Origin: Murdochiella massiliensis
Lineage (GTDB): Bacteria; Bacillota; Clostridia; Tissierellales; Peptoniphilaceae
DNA: 64,000 nucleotides
Direction of reading: 5' to 3'
NCBI RefSeq assembly: GCF_900059565.1
Contig: NZ_FIZW01000002.1
Coordinates: 1,178,001 to 1,242,000 of the forward strand
Below the pieces are notes generated by a model. It ran no database searches and was not told where the DNA came from. It saw only the letters and a list, made by a program, of their open reading frames with translations. Positions 8,599 to 15,856 of this stretch are shown one piece after another. Both the position numbers and the translations under genes were made by a program. Within the stretch, counting starts at the first letter, position 1; each line of letters starts with the position of its first letter.

Positions 8599-10020
8599 AT
8601 GATGCATAAGAAACGACAACCCTTACATTTGCTTGAGGGGCCGATTTTACCGCTGCTTGTGCGGTTTGCGGCTCCTTTTGTCATGACGTCGCTCTTTACG
8701 ACGGTGTATACGCTCACCGATCTTTTTTGGGTGGGGCAGGTTGCTTCGGGTGATGCCGTCGCCGGTATCGGTATGGTCGGCTTTGTAACGTGGATGGCCG
8801 ATGCGATTGCCACCGGTGTGCGCACCGGTCTGGGCGTGGTGACCGCTAAAAATTATGGTGCAGGGAAAGACGAAGAGACGCTTTCCGGCATACTTTCTAC
8901 CGGATTCCAAGTGGCACTCATTGCATCCGTTGGATTTTTTTTGTTTGCCCAAGCGACACTTCCCGCCTTTGTACGCTTTTTTGGTCTCGGTCCGGCTATT
9001 TCGGAGGTGGCCACGCGCTACGGGCGCATCGTTTATATCGGCATGTTGTTTAAAATGCTGCATTTTTCTTATGCACAGGCATTTCAGAGTTTTGGTGATT
9101 CGCAAAGCGCGTTCTGGATTAACTTTTGCGGGCTGGTTTTTAATGTTATTGTCGATCCTTTGCTCATCGTGGGCATCGGCCCCTTCCCGGCACTTGGCGT
9201 AGAAGGCGCGGCATGGGCGACGACGCTTGCCCAGGTGGGGGTGTTTTTTCTCTTCCGTATCGTGGTTTCCCGCATCGGCAAACAGATGACCTTTGCGGAA
9301 AATCCGCTCGCCGTGTTGCGGCGCATACGCTTTTTCTCGCCGATGGATCGGTTGGTTGCGACCGAGGTTGTGCGCATCGGTCTTCCCGTGGCACTTCTAA
9401 GCGGAACATTCTGTATCATCAATCTGATACTCAGTCGTATGCTTGCCGGCATCGGCGCCCTTGCCGTTGCCATCACGACGATCGGCTCCCAGCTGGAAAG
9501 TCTGAATTGGATGACTGCTGACGGGTTCGGCGCGGCGCTAACCGCTATGACGGCGCAAAACATCGGCGCGACGATGTGCGGCGGTTCGGCGCAACAACAG
9601 CGCGTCAATGCGATTATGCGAACGGGAATTCGCCTGATGACAGCGATCGGGTTGGCCATCATGCTGCTGTTTATGTTCTTCGGACGTCCCATTTTCTCGT
9701 TGTTTTTGCCCGGGCAAGCTGACGCCATTGCCATGGGCGGAATGTATCTCGTGATTTTTTCTATTTCCGAGCCGTTTATTGCTTTTGAGTCCGCAGCTAC
9801 GGCCTGTTTCAACGCGTTCAGCAAAAGTCTGCCGCCGGCAATTAACTCGGTGGCGTTTAACCTTCTGCGCATTCCTCTGGGTTTGCTCTTGATGAAGCCA
9901 TTTGGCGCTTACGGCATTTGGCTGGGCATGAGCCTGACGAGCCTGGGCAAGGGGGTAGTGATTGCTCTGCTCCTTCGTGCGCATCAACCGCGCTTTGCGC
10001 AAGCGATGGAGAAGGCGTGA
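8599..10020 (+). CDS. MATE family efflux transporter
   Basis: A multidrug and toxin extrusion protein of about 473 residues, with about 12 predicted membrane helices in two homologous halves and the family-typical N-terminal PILPLLVRFAAPFVMTS start. It should expel cationic drugs or metabolites in exchange for Na+ or H+. ATG 8599 is chosen because it clears the upstream stop at 8590; the ribosome binding site is weak, and a TTG at 8560 or the ATG at 8602 are alternatives. Tight spacing to the Asp23 gene suggests cotranscription and translational coupling. Substrate unknown. Confidence 0.88.
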   Translation: MMHKKRQPLHLLEGPILPLLVRFAAPFVMTSLFTTVYTLTDLFWVGQVASGDAVAGIGMVGFVTWMADAIATGVRTGLGVVTAKNYGAGKDEETLSGILSTGFQVALIASVGFFLFAQATLPAFVRFFGLGPAISEVATRYGRIVYIGMLFKMLHFSYAQAFQSFGDSQSAFWINFCGLVFNVIVDPLLIVGIGPFPALGVEGAAWATTLAQVGVFFLFRIVVSRIGKQMTFAENPLAVLRRIRFFSPMDRLVATEVVRIGLPVALLSGTFCIINLILSRMLAGIGALAVAITTIGSQLESLNWMTADGFGAALTAMTAQNIGATMCGGSAQQQRVNAIMRTGIRLMTAIGLAIMLLFMFFGRPIFSLFLPGQADAIAMGGMYLVIFSISEPFIAFESAATACFNAFSKSLPPAINSVAFNLLRIPLGLLLMKPFGAYGIWLGMSLTSLGKGVVIALLLRAHQPRFAQAMEKA

Positions 10021-10051
10021 TAAATCGTGACTCGCCTTCATCGCGGTGGAA

Positions 10052-10100
10052 GGCCATAGGAAGGAGCCGGTCGGTAGGTGCCCAGCTCCTTCCTATGGCC
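10052..10100. repeat. 16-bp perfect inverted repeat
   Basis: GGCCATAGGAAGGAGC (10052-10067) is the exact reverse complement of 10085-10100, with a 17-base loop. It begins 32 bases after the MATE stop codon. No T run follows, so it is a poor terminator; its GGAGC/GGCC words resemble the double-hairpin repeat family. Confidence 0.8.
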
Positions 10101-10142
10101 GTTAGCTGTGATCGCGACGGTGACGTCGGCAGTGCTATAAGC

Positions 10143-10222
10143 TGTGGTGATGGTGGTGGCTTTGGGTGATGGTTGGTGGTCTTGGCGATGGTGGTGGTTT
10201 GTCGAAAACGGGATTCCACCAC
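10143..10222 (+). repeat. GT-rich stretch ending in a GGTGGTGG/CCACCACC hairpin
   Basis: A run of GG-containing triplets (GGT, GAT, GGC) over about 55 bases, then GGTGGTGG pairing with CCACCACC across 18 bases. The dense GG tracts could form two-tetrad G-quadruplexes; this is only possible, not shown. Confidence 0.5.
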
Positions 10223-10261
10223 CAACATAGTAAGGCGGTGCCGACCTGCGGTCGGCGGTTG

Positions 10262-10288
10262 GGCGCCGTTCAATACCATTGCGGCGCC
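10262..10288. repeat. GGCGCCG/CGGCGCC hairpin
   Basis: A single hairpin of the GCGCCGC family, immediately before double-hairpin copy 2. Confidence 0.6.
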
Positions 10289-10289
10289 A

Positions 10290-10348
10290 AGAAGGAGCCG
10301 GCCTATGGCCGGCGATTTGAAAACGCTGCCGAATGCAGCGATCCTTCT
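10290..10348. repeat. Dispersed double-hairpin repeat, copy 2
   Basis: AGAAGGA (10290-10296) and TCCTTCT (10342-10348) bound two inner hairpins, GCCGGCC TAT GGCCGGC and GCTGC CGAAT GCAGC. Same plan as 4438-4491 and 10731-10778, with the inner stems changed but still paired. Confidence 0.75.
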
Positions 10349-10442
10349 GAAAACCGCGCCGCCAGCGGCGGTTCAAGCGGCGCTCCGCTTTATTTTTCAT
10401 TGTGTGTCACCGAAATCGTGTTTGTTTTGCAATTATCGCGAA

Positions 10443-10728
10443 ACCACTCTACCGACGTATAGACGGGTGTGGGGTGTTTTCGTCTTTTTCGGCCATTCCC
10501 CTCTACCGAATCGCGAGCGGGTGTGGAGTGTTTTCGTCTTTTTCGGCCATTCCCCTCTACCGAATGACGATCGGGTGTGGAGTGGTTTTGCGTTTTTTGG
10601 TCATTCCCCTCTACCGAATCGCGAGCGAGTGTGGAGTGGTTTTGCGTTTTTTTGGCCATTCCCCTCTACCGAATCGCGAGCGGGTGTGGAGTGGTTTTGC
10701 GTTTTTCGGCAATTCCCCTCTATAAAAT
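10443..10728. repeat. 54-bp tandem array, about five units
   Basis: Units of about 54 bp built around CATTCCCCTCTACCGAATCG and a following GGGTGTGGAGTG block. CACTCTACC and GGTGTGGAGTG can pair around about 11 bases, so each unit can fold. Because 54 is a multiple of three, both strands show repetitive open frames; none has a start site or coding character. Confidence 0.85.
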
Positions 10729-10730
10729 AA

Positions 10731-10778
10731 GGAGCCGGCCTACGGCCGGCGGTTTAAAAACTCGCCGAAGGCGACTCC
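10731..10778. repeat. Dispersed double-hairpin repeat, copy 3
   Basis: GGAGCCGGCC TAC GGCCGGC, then a TTTAAAAA linker and CGCC GAA GGCG, closed by CTCC. Directly follows the 54-bp array. Confidence 0.75.
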
Positions 10779-10828
10779 ACTATAATAACCATGCTGCCAA
10801 TGCTGATTGTAGCGCTCCACTGCCTCGA

Positions 10829-11077
10829 CCCTGGCTGTGGAAAGGTTCATCTCTTAGCCAGGGGAAAAATGGGGCGATCGCCCCTGGCAGGCATACGTCA
10901 TTTTCTGTAGCCAGGGATTGAAATCGCGCGCTGACCCTGGCTGGCGCACAATATTTTCTACAGCCAGGGCTTGGTGAGCAAAAAGAAACCCTGGCGATGA
11001 CACTTTGTTTCACTCAGCCAGGGTTACGTCGCAAAAAATCGACCCTGGTAAAGGACCGTTGTTTCTCTCAGCCAGGG
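10829..11077. repeat. Second CCCTGGCTG/CAGCCAGGG hairpin array
   Basis: About five units of roughly 60 bp with the same stem words as 4086-4386 but unrelated spacers, so the stem and not the spacer is what is kept. Confidence 0.85.
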
Positions 11078-11100
11078 TCTTGCACATTTTGTAAGCAAAT

Positions 11101-11349
11101 ACCGCGCCGCCACCATCGCACCGAGCGGCGCACCGCATGAAACCGCGCCGCCACCATCGCACCGAGCGGCGCACCGCATGAAACCGCGCCGCCACCATCG
11201 CACCGAGCGGCGCACCGCATGAAACCGCGCCGCCGCCATCGCAACCAGCGGCGCACCACCTTGCCACCGCGCCGCCTACGCCGCATCCAAGCGGCGCACC
11301 GCCTTGTCACCGCGCCGCCGCCGTCGCTTCCTGCGGCGCTCCACGCGAA
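11101..11349. repeat. 41-bp GCGCCGC/GCGGCGC tandem array, six units
   Basis: Units at 11101, 11142 and 11183 are identical over 41 bp; the next three (42, 43 and 41 bp) diverge but keep GCGCCGC and GCGGCGC. The array ends just downstream of the branching-enzyme stop codon. Confidence 0.9.
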
Positions 11350-11375
11350 AACCGCACAAACGCCGCGCCGCTTCT

Positions 11376-13580
11376 TTACTTCTTCTTGGCCTTCGCTGCG
11401 CGCAGTGCCTGTTTGGCCATTTCTTCGGCGCGGCGCATTTGATCGATGGCTTGCTGCTCTTTTTCATCTACCGGAAGGGATTCCTGCTCATCGACATCCA
11501 GGTCGACGACCTGTTCCTCTTCGGGCGGAAGCTTCTTCAAAACGACCAGAGTACGGCTGGGAAGATAGAGGGTCAGTCCCTGATCCCAGTCAATGTCATC
11601 CATCGGTTCGGTGTGGTAGAGTACGTTTTCGGGAATGCGATCGTATCCGCCATAGTCTTTGCGGTCACTGCTGAAGACTACACGATAGGTGCCTTCTTCA
11701 TTGGTCGGGAAACGCAAGCTCTCGTACGAGTTTTGGGGATGGAAATTGTAGACAAACAGCAGATTGTTCTTGCGGTAGACGATGACTTTGCGATCTTCAT
11801 AGATGCGGATATATTGCAACCCTTGAGGACTGAAGACCTTCTCCTTTTTCGCAAAACGAAGCATATCTCGGTCAAAGGTTGAGAGATAGCTGTATTTTAG
11901 CTCATCATCGAGCATAAGATGCCACTGGCGCCGGGCATAATGGAAACTCCAGCCGTTGCCTTCCCGGGGAAAATCTATCCATTCCGGATGGCCGAATTCG
12001 TTGCCCATAAAGTTGAGATAACCGTCCTGTCCGGTTGTCAAGGTGATGAAACGCATCATTTTGTGCAGGGCGATGGCGCGGTCGATGATGAAATTGTCGT
12101 CGTCCTTGCGCATGTGCCAATAGGCCTGCTCATCGGCCAGCCAGAAGAACAGCGTTTTATCACCGACCAGCGCCTGATCATGGCTTTCGGTATAGGCGAT
12201 TTTTTTCTCTTTCGGGCGGCGCGTGGTCAATTCATAGTAGATTTTGTGCATGGACCAATCGTAATCGTTGGTCTTCATGAGGTTGATCCATAAGTCCGGA
12301 ATGCCCAGGGAAAGGCGATAGTCAAAGCCGATACCGCAGCTGTCCGGGGGAAGGCACAATCCCGGCATACCGCTCATATCTTCAGCAATGAGTACGGCAT
12401 TGCGTTTGATCTCGTGCACCAGCTCCGTGGCCAGGGTCAGATAAGAGACGGCATCAATGTTGGTATTGAGCGAGAAATATTTATCGTAGGAATCAAACGC
12501 CGTGCCAAGACCGTGGTCATGAAAGAGCATGGAGGTGATGCCGTCGAAACGGAAACCGTCCAGATGGTATTCTTCCAGCCAGTATTTTAAGTTGGAAAGA
12601 AGGAAGTGCAGCACTTCCGGTTTTCCATAATCAAAGCACATCGAATCCCAGGCACGGTGGAAGCCGGCATCCCCCGAAAGGAAAAACTGTTCCTGCGTGC
12701 CGTCGAATTGATTGATGCCCTCCACGGTATTTTTCACGGCGTGGGAATGAACAAGATCCATGTATACGCTCAGCCCGAGCTGATGGGCGGAGTCGACGAG
12801 ATACTTAAAATCATCCGGTGTACCGAACCAGCTGGAAACGGCGAAGAAGTTGGAAACATGATAGCCGAAGCTGCCGTAATAGGGATGTTGCATGATGGCC
12901 ATAAGTTGAACAGCCGTGTAGCCGGCACGTTTGATTTTCGGCAAGGTAAATTCCACAAATTGACGGAAGGAACTGATAACGCCCTCTTCCTGCGCAATGC
13001 CGACGTGCGCTTCATAGATCAGTGGCGCGCCTTTTGCCGGTCGAAAGTCATGATCATCCCAGGCGTATTCCTCTTCCGGAGCCCAAATAATGCCCATCCA
13101 GTCAACAGAACCGTCGGCATGTACTTCCTGTTCGACGCGGCGGCAATAGAGAGGAATCTTAAAGTGGTCTTCGTAATCGTATTGCACCATGACCTTGATG
13201 CGCTGGCCATGCTTGAGAGCGTCGTGGCCTTCGAGACGGATTTCCCAATCGCCATGTTCATTGCGATGCAGAGGATGGGTATAGCGTTGCCACTGGTTAA
13301 AGTCACCCACTAAAAACAACAAATGTGCGGCAGGAGCCCATTCGCGATAGACCCAGCCGGTTTCCGTGCGGTGAAAGCCATAATAGTGATGGCCGTTAGC
13401 GAATTCACTGAGGCTACCCTCTTCGCCCAACAAAAGATGCCGTTTGACTTCCAGGTTATCCATGCGGAGTTTCAGGTCATTTCGATACGTATTGAGCCAT
13501 GGATCAAGATGCAGAATTTTTTCCATCGCTTCTTCACGCCGATCTTCAAATCCCTTGTGACGTAACTCTTTTGCCGCCAT
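11376..13580 (-). CDS. glgB: 1,4-alpha-glucan branching enzyme, GH13_8 type
   Basis: A 734-residue branching enzyme that cuts alpha-1,4 glucan and rejoins it as alpha-1,6 branches in glycogen. The start at 13580 is chosen over ATG 13616 because GGAAGGGAGC precedes it and the -10 element at 13623-13631 would put the transcription start at about the first ATG. An N-terminal carbohydrate-binding module (about 70-160) precedes the GH13 barrel: region I MDLVHSH, nucleophile Asp in DGFRFDG (about 346), acid Glu in IAEDMSG (about 400), and Asp in TESHDQ (about 468). The wording matches the eukaryote-like GH13_8 subfamily rather than Bacillus GlgB. A lysine-rich tail of about 50 residues is extra. 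No other glycogen genes are nearby. Confidence 0.92.
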   Translation of the reverse strand: MAAKELRHKGFEDRREEAMEKILHLDPWLNTYRNDLKLRMDNLEVKRHLLLGEEGSLSEFANGHHYYGFHRTETGWVYREWAPAAHLLFLVGDFNQWQRYTHPLHRNEHGDWEIRLEGHDALKHGQRIKVMVQYDYEDHFKIPLYCRRVEQEVHADGSVDWMGIIWAPEEEYAWDDHDFRPAKGAPLIYEAHVGIAQEEGVISSFRQFVEFTLPKIKRAGYTAVQLMAIMQHPYYGSFGYHVSNFFAVSSWFGTPDDFKYLVDSAHQLGLSVYMDLVHSHAVKNTVEGINQFDGTQEQFFLSGDAGFHRAWDSMCFDYGKPEVLHFLLSNLKYWLEEYHLDGFRFDGITSMLFHDHGLGTAFDSYDKYFSLNTNIDAVSYLTLATELVHEIKRNAVLIAEDMSGMPGLCLPPDSCGIGFDYRLSLGIPDLWINLMKTNDYDWSMHKIYYELTTRRPKEKKIAYTESHDQALVGDKTLFFWLADEQAYWHMRKDDDNFIIDRAIALHKMMRFITLTTGQDGYLNFMGNEFGHPEWIDFPREGNGWSFHYARRQWHLMLDDELKYSYLSTFDRDMLRFAKKEKVFSPQGLQYIRIYEDRKVIVYRKNNLLFVYNFHPQNSYESLRFPTNEEGTYRVVFSSDRKDYGGYDRIPENVLYHTEPMDDIDWDQGLTLYLPSRTLVVLKKLPPEEEQVVDLDVDEQESLPVDEKEQQAIDQMRRAEEMAKQALRAAKAKKK

Positions 13581-13622
13581 ACGTTGCTCCCTTCCGGATT
13601 GCTTCTTCGGGTTCATGCAAAC

Positions 13623-13631
13623 AGTATATCA
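13623..13631 (-). promoter_or_regulatory. Extended -10 promoter of glgB
   Basis: On the minus strand TGA-TATACT, an extended -10, lies 43 bases upstream of the glgB start. No clear -35. The gap of about 140 bases must also hold the divergent phosphofructokinase promoter. Confidence 0.5.
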
Positions 13632-13721
13632 CGTCCGTCTGTCTTACGGCATCAAGGGTGCGGGAACGTGGGGGCTATGATAAAATAACAGCGAAATCAG
13701 GCAGTGAACACGGAGGAAACC

Positions 13722-14810
13722 ATGAAAAAAAGAATTGGAATTTTAACCAGCGGCGGCGACTGTCAGAGTCTCAATGCCACTATGCGCGGTTTTGCCAAGG
13801 CAATGTTTCGCTTAAACCCCGATACGGTTATTTATGGATTTGTGAACGGCTATTGGGGACTGATGTATAACGAATATCTCGAGATGACGCCGGATCAGTT
13901 TTCCGGGCTGCTGACACGCGGCGGAACCATACTGGGCACCAGCCGCCAGAGCTTTAAGGAAATGGGCAATCCGGATGAAAACGGAATGAATAAAATTGAG
14001 CTGATGAAGGGAACCTATGCACGCCTGAAACTGGATGCGCTGGTCGTTCTGGGCGGAAACGGATCGATTAAATCGGCACAGCTTCTGTCCGAAAACGGGT
14101 TGAATGTGGTAGCTTTGCCCAAGACCATCGACAACGATCTATTCGGGACAGAGCTGACCTTCGGTTTCCACTCCGCTTTGGAAGTAGCGACCAATGCGAT
14201 TGACTGCGTGCATACCACCGCCGCTTCGCACAGCCGCGTGTTCATCGTCGAAATCATGGGACATAAAGTGGGTTGGCTGACACTTTATGCCGGCATTGCC
14301 GGAGGAGCCGACATCATCCTGTTACCGGAGATTCCGTATTCTGTAGATGCTATTTGTCGTGGCATTGCCCGTCGCCGCAGTCAGGATCATCGTTTTACCA
14401 TCATTGCCGTCGCGGAAGGCGCAAAATCGGTGGAAGAAGCGCAACTGAGCAAAAAAGAATACAAAAAGACCATTTCGGAACGGGATGCCACCTCCGTGGC
14501 CTATCACTTAGCGGAAGAAATCGAAAAGCATATTCAAGCCGAAGTTCGCGTCACCGTTCCCGGACATATGCAGCGCGGCGGATCGCCTACTCCTTATGAC
14601 CGCCTGGTGGCGACACGCTGCGGTGCGGCAGGCGCAGAAGCCGTCATGAAGGAAAAATTCGGTGTGCTCGTGGTATTCAAAAATGGCGAAACCGGAACGA
14701 TTCCGCTCAGCGAAACAGCCGGAAAATTAAAGGCCGTTCCGACGGATCATCCGCTTATTCAGGAAGCGCGTGCCGTGGGCATCAGCTTCGGGTCGGAAGA
14801 CGATGAATAA
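13722..14810 (+). CDS. 6-phosphofructokinase, group III-like
   Basis: A 362-residue phosphofructokinase converting fructose 6-phosphate to fructose 1,6-bisphosphate in glycolysis. ATG 13722 follows CGGAGGAA. N-terminal TSGGD binds the phosphoryl donor; PKTIDND (133-139) carries the catalytic Asp; the MGHKVGW segment binds sugar. The donor-defining site is GGNGS (111-115): the glycine typical of ATP enzymes is kept, the usual Asp before it is Asn, and Lys in PKTIDND matches group III enzymes (actinobacterial ATP-PFK and PPi-PFK), not the Gly of classical PfkA. ATP use is therefore favoured but not certain. The last codons and the stop lie inside a 23-bp tandem repeat. Confidence 0.9.
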   Translation: MKKRIGILTSGGDCQSLNATMRGFAKAMFRLNPDTVIYGFVNGYWGLMYNEYLEMTPDQFSGLLTRGGTILGTSRQSFKEMGNPDENGMNKIELMKGTYARLKLDALVVLGGNGSIKSAQLLSENGLNVVALPKTIDNDLFGTELTFGFHSALEVATNAIDCVHTTAASHSRVFIVEIMGHKVGWLTLYAGIAGGADIILLPEIPYSVDAICRGIARRRSQDHRFTIIAVAEGAKSVEEAQLSKKEYKKTISERDATSVAYHLAEEIEKHIQAEVRVTVPGHMQRGGSPTPYDRLVATRCGAAGAEAVMKEKFGVLVVFKNGETGTIPLSETAGKLKAVPTDHPLIQEARAVGISFGSEDDE

Positions 14811-14870
14811 AGATGACAAAAGACGATGAATAAAGACGACAAAAGAAGATAACAAATGAAGACGACAAAT
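14798..14870 (+). repeat. 23-bp tandem repeat spanning the pfk stop codon
   Basis: Units 14798-14820 and 14821-14843 match at 22 of 23 positions; a worn third follows. The first unit holds the last codons and TAA of the phosphofructokinase gene. Confidence 0.85.
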
Positions 14871-14908
14871 ACGGAAAGAACGAATACAAAAGCGAAAGGA
14901 GGAAGAGG

Positions 14909-15832
14909 TTGCGAAACGAGGACTATAAGCCCATTCCCAGAGATGATCGAACGAGACGCCTCGAACGACCGCCCGCCAATGGAGGAAAGGGCTCTGAGGC
15001 GTATTTGCGAAAGATAAAGCCCATCCGTCCGGATGCGCCGAAAGTGAAGTCGGCAGAGGAGAGCAACGCCAAAAAAACAAAAGCGAACGGTACGCAGAAG
15101 CCTCTTCCGCGAGGGAAAAAGAGTGACATGCCGGCGATGGATGCCCTCATTCGGAAATCTGAAGCGGACGAAATGCGTAAGCGGCGGGAAGCGGAACAAC
15201 GTCGACGGGACGCCGAAAAGCGCCGTCGGGGCGGAAGTTCGAGTGCGGCTCGGCCATCCATGAACAACACGGGGAGCAAATCGCCCAACGGCCGTCCTAT
15301 GCGGCCCGGAGAGAGCGGCGGCTCATCATCCGCAAACCCGGTCGTTTCACGCATGATCCTCTCGGTGGCCAGCGTCGCCTTTTTGCTGCTGATTCTCTGG
15401 CTGATGGCCTCTTTCTTTATCGATGCGATGAGCGATCGTACCGCACAAGTGACACCGGAATCTTCTTCGATCGAGCAGAGCGATACGGAAGCGCCGCAGG
15501 AGACGTCTGCCGCGCAAAGCAGCGAATCTGCGGCAGAATCTTCTTCCGAAGAGGAAAAAATCAAGCCGCTTACGGAAGGGGATGCAGATTATCAGAAGCC
15601 GGACACCTGGATTGGAAAGACCTTCCTGGTGGAGGATGACGCTAACGTGCGAAGCGATGGTGGTACGCAGAACCCCATTCTTTTCACGGTGAATCCGGGA
15701 GATCAATTTATGGTCAAGAAGGCGAAAATGGTGGATGATGCCGCTTGGGTACAGGGTATTGCGCTGAAAAAAGACGGCACAAAACAGGAAGGTTGGATTT
15801 ATTCGTACTGCCTCGGCTATCAGCCACAGTAG
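14909..15832 (+). CDS. Membrane-anchored SH3-like domain protein
   Basis: A 307-residue single-span membrane protein. TTG 14909 is the start, with a strong AAAGGAGGAAGAGG site just before it. Residues 1-150 are basic and disordered (Arg/Lys-rich), probably cytoplasmic; one membrane helix is at about 150-172; then a Ser/Glu/Thr-rich linker; the last 75 residues form a bacterial SH3-like domain (DDANVRSDGGTQNPILFTV segment) that usually binds peptidoglycan peptides. It is 24 bases from nadE and likely cotranscribed. A sensor or scaffold at the wall is inference. Confidence 0.75.
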   Translation: MRNEDYKPIPRDDRTRRLERPPANGGKGSEAYLRKIKPIRPDAPKVKSAEESNAKKTKANGTQKPLPRGKKSDMPAMDALIRKSEADEMRKRREAEQRRRDAEKRRRGGSSSAARPSMNNTGSKSPNGRPMRPGESGGSSSANPVVSRMILSVASVAFLLLILWLMASFFIDAMSDRTAQVTPESSSIEQSDTEAPQETSAAQSSESAAESSSEEEKIKPLTEGDADYQKPDTWIGKTFLVEDDANVRSDGGTQNPILFTVNPGDQFMVKKAKMVDDAAWVQGIALKKDGTKQEGWIYSYCLGYQPQ

Positions 15833-15856
15833 TGCGATGCGAATGAGGAGGAATTC

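Noticed and set aside
10390..10725. Repetitive open frames on both strands in the 54-bp array.
   Set aside because: They result from a period divisible by three; no start site and no coding-type codon use.
11219..11882. Open frames on the plus strand across the 41-bp array and the end of glgB.
   Set aside because: They are antisense shadows of glgB and GC-rich repeat by-products.
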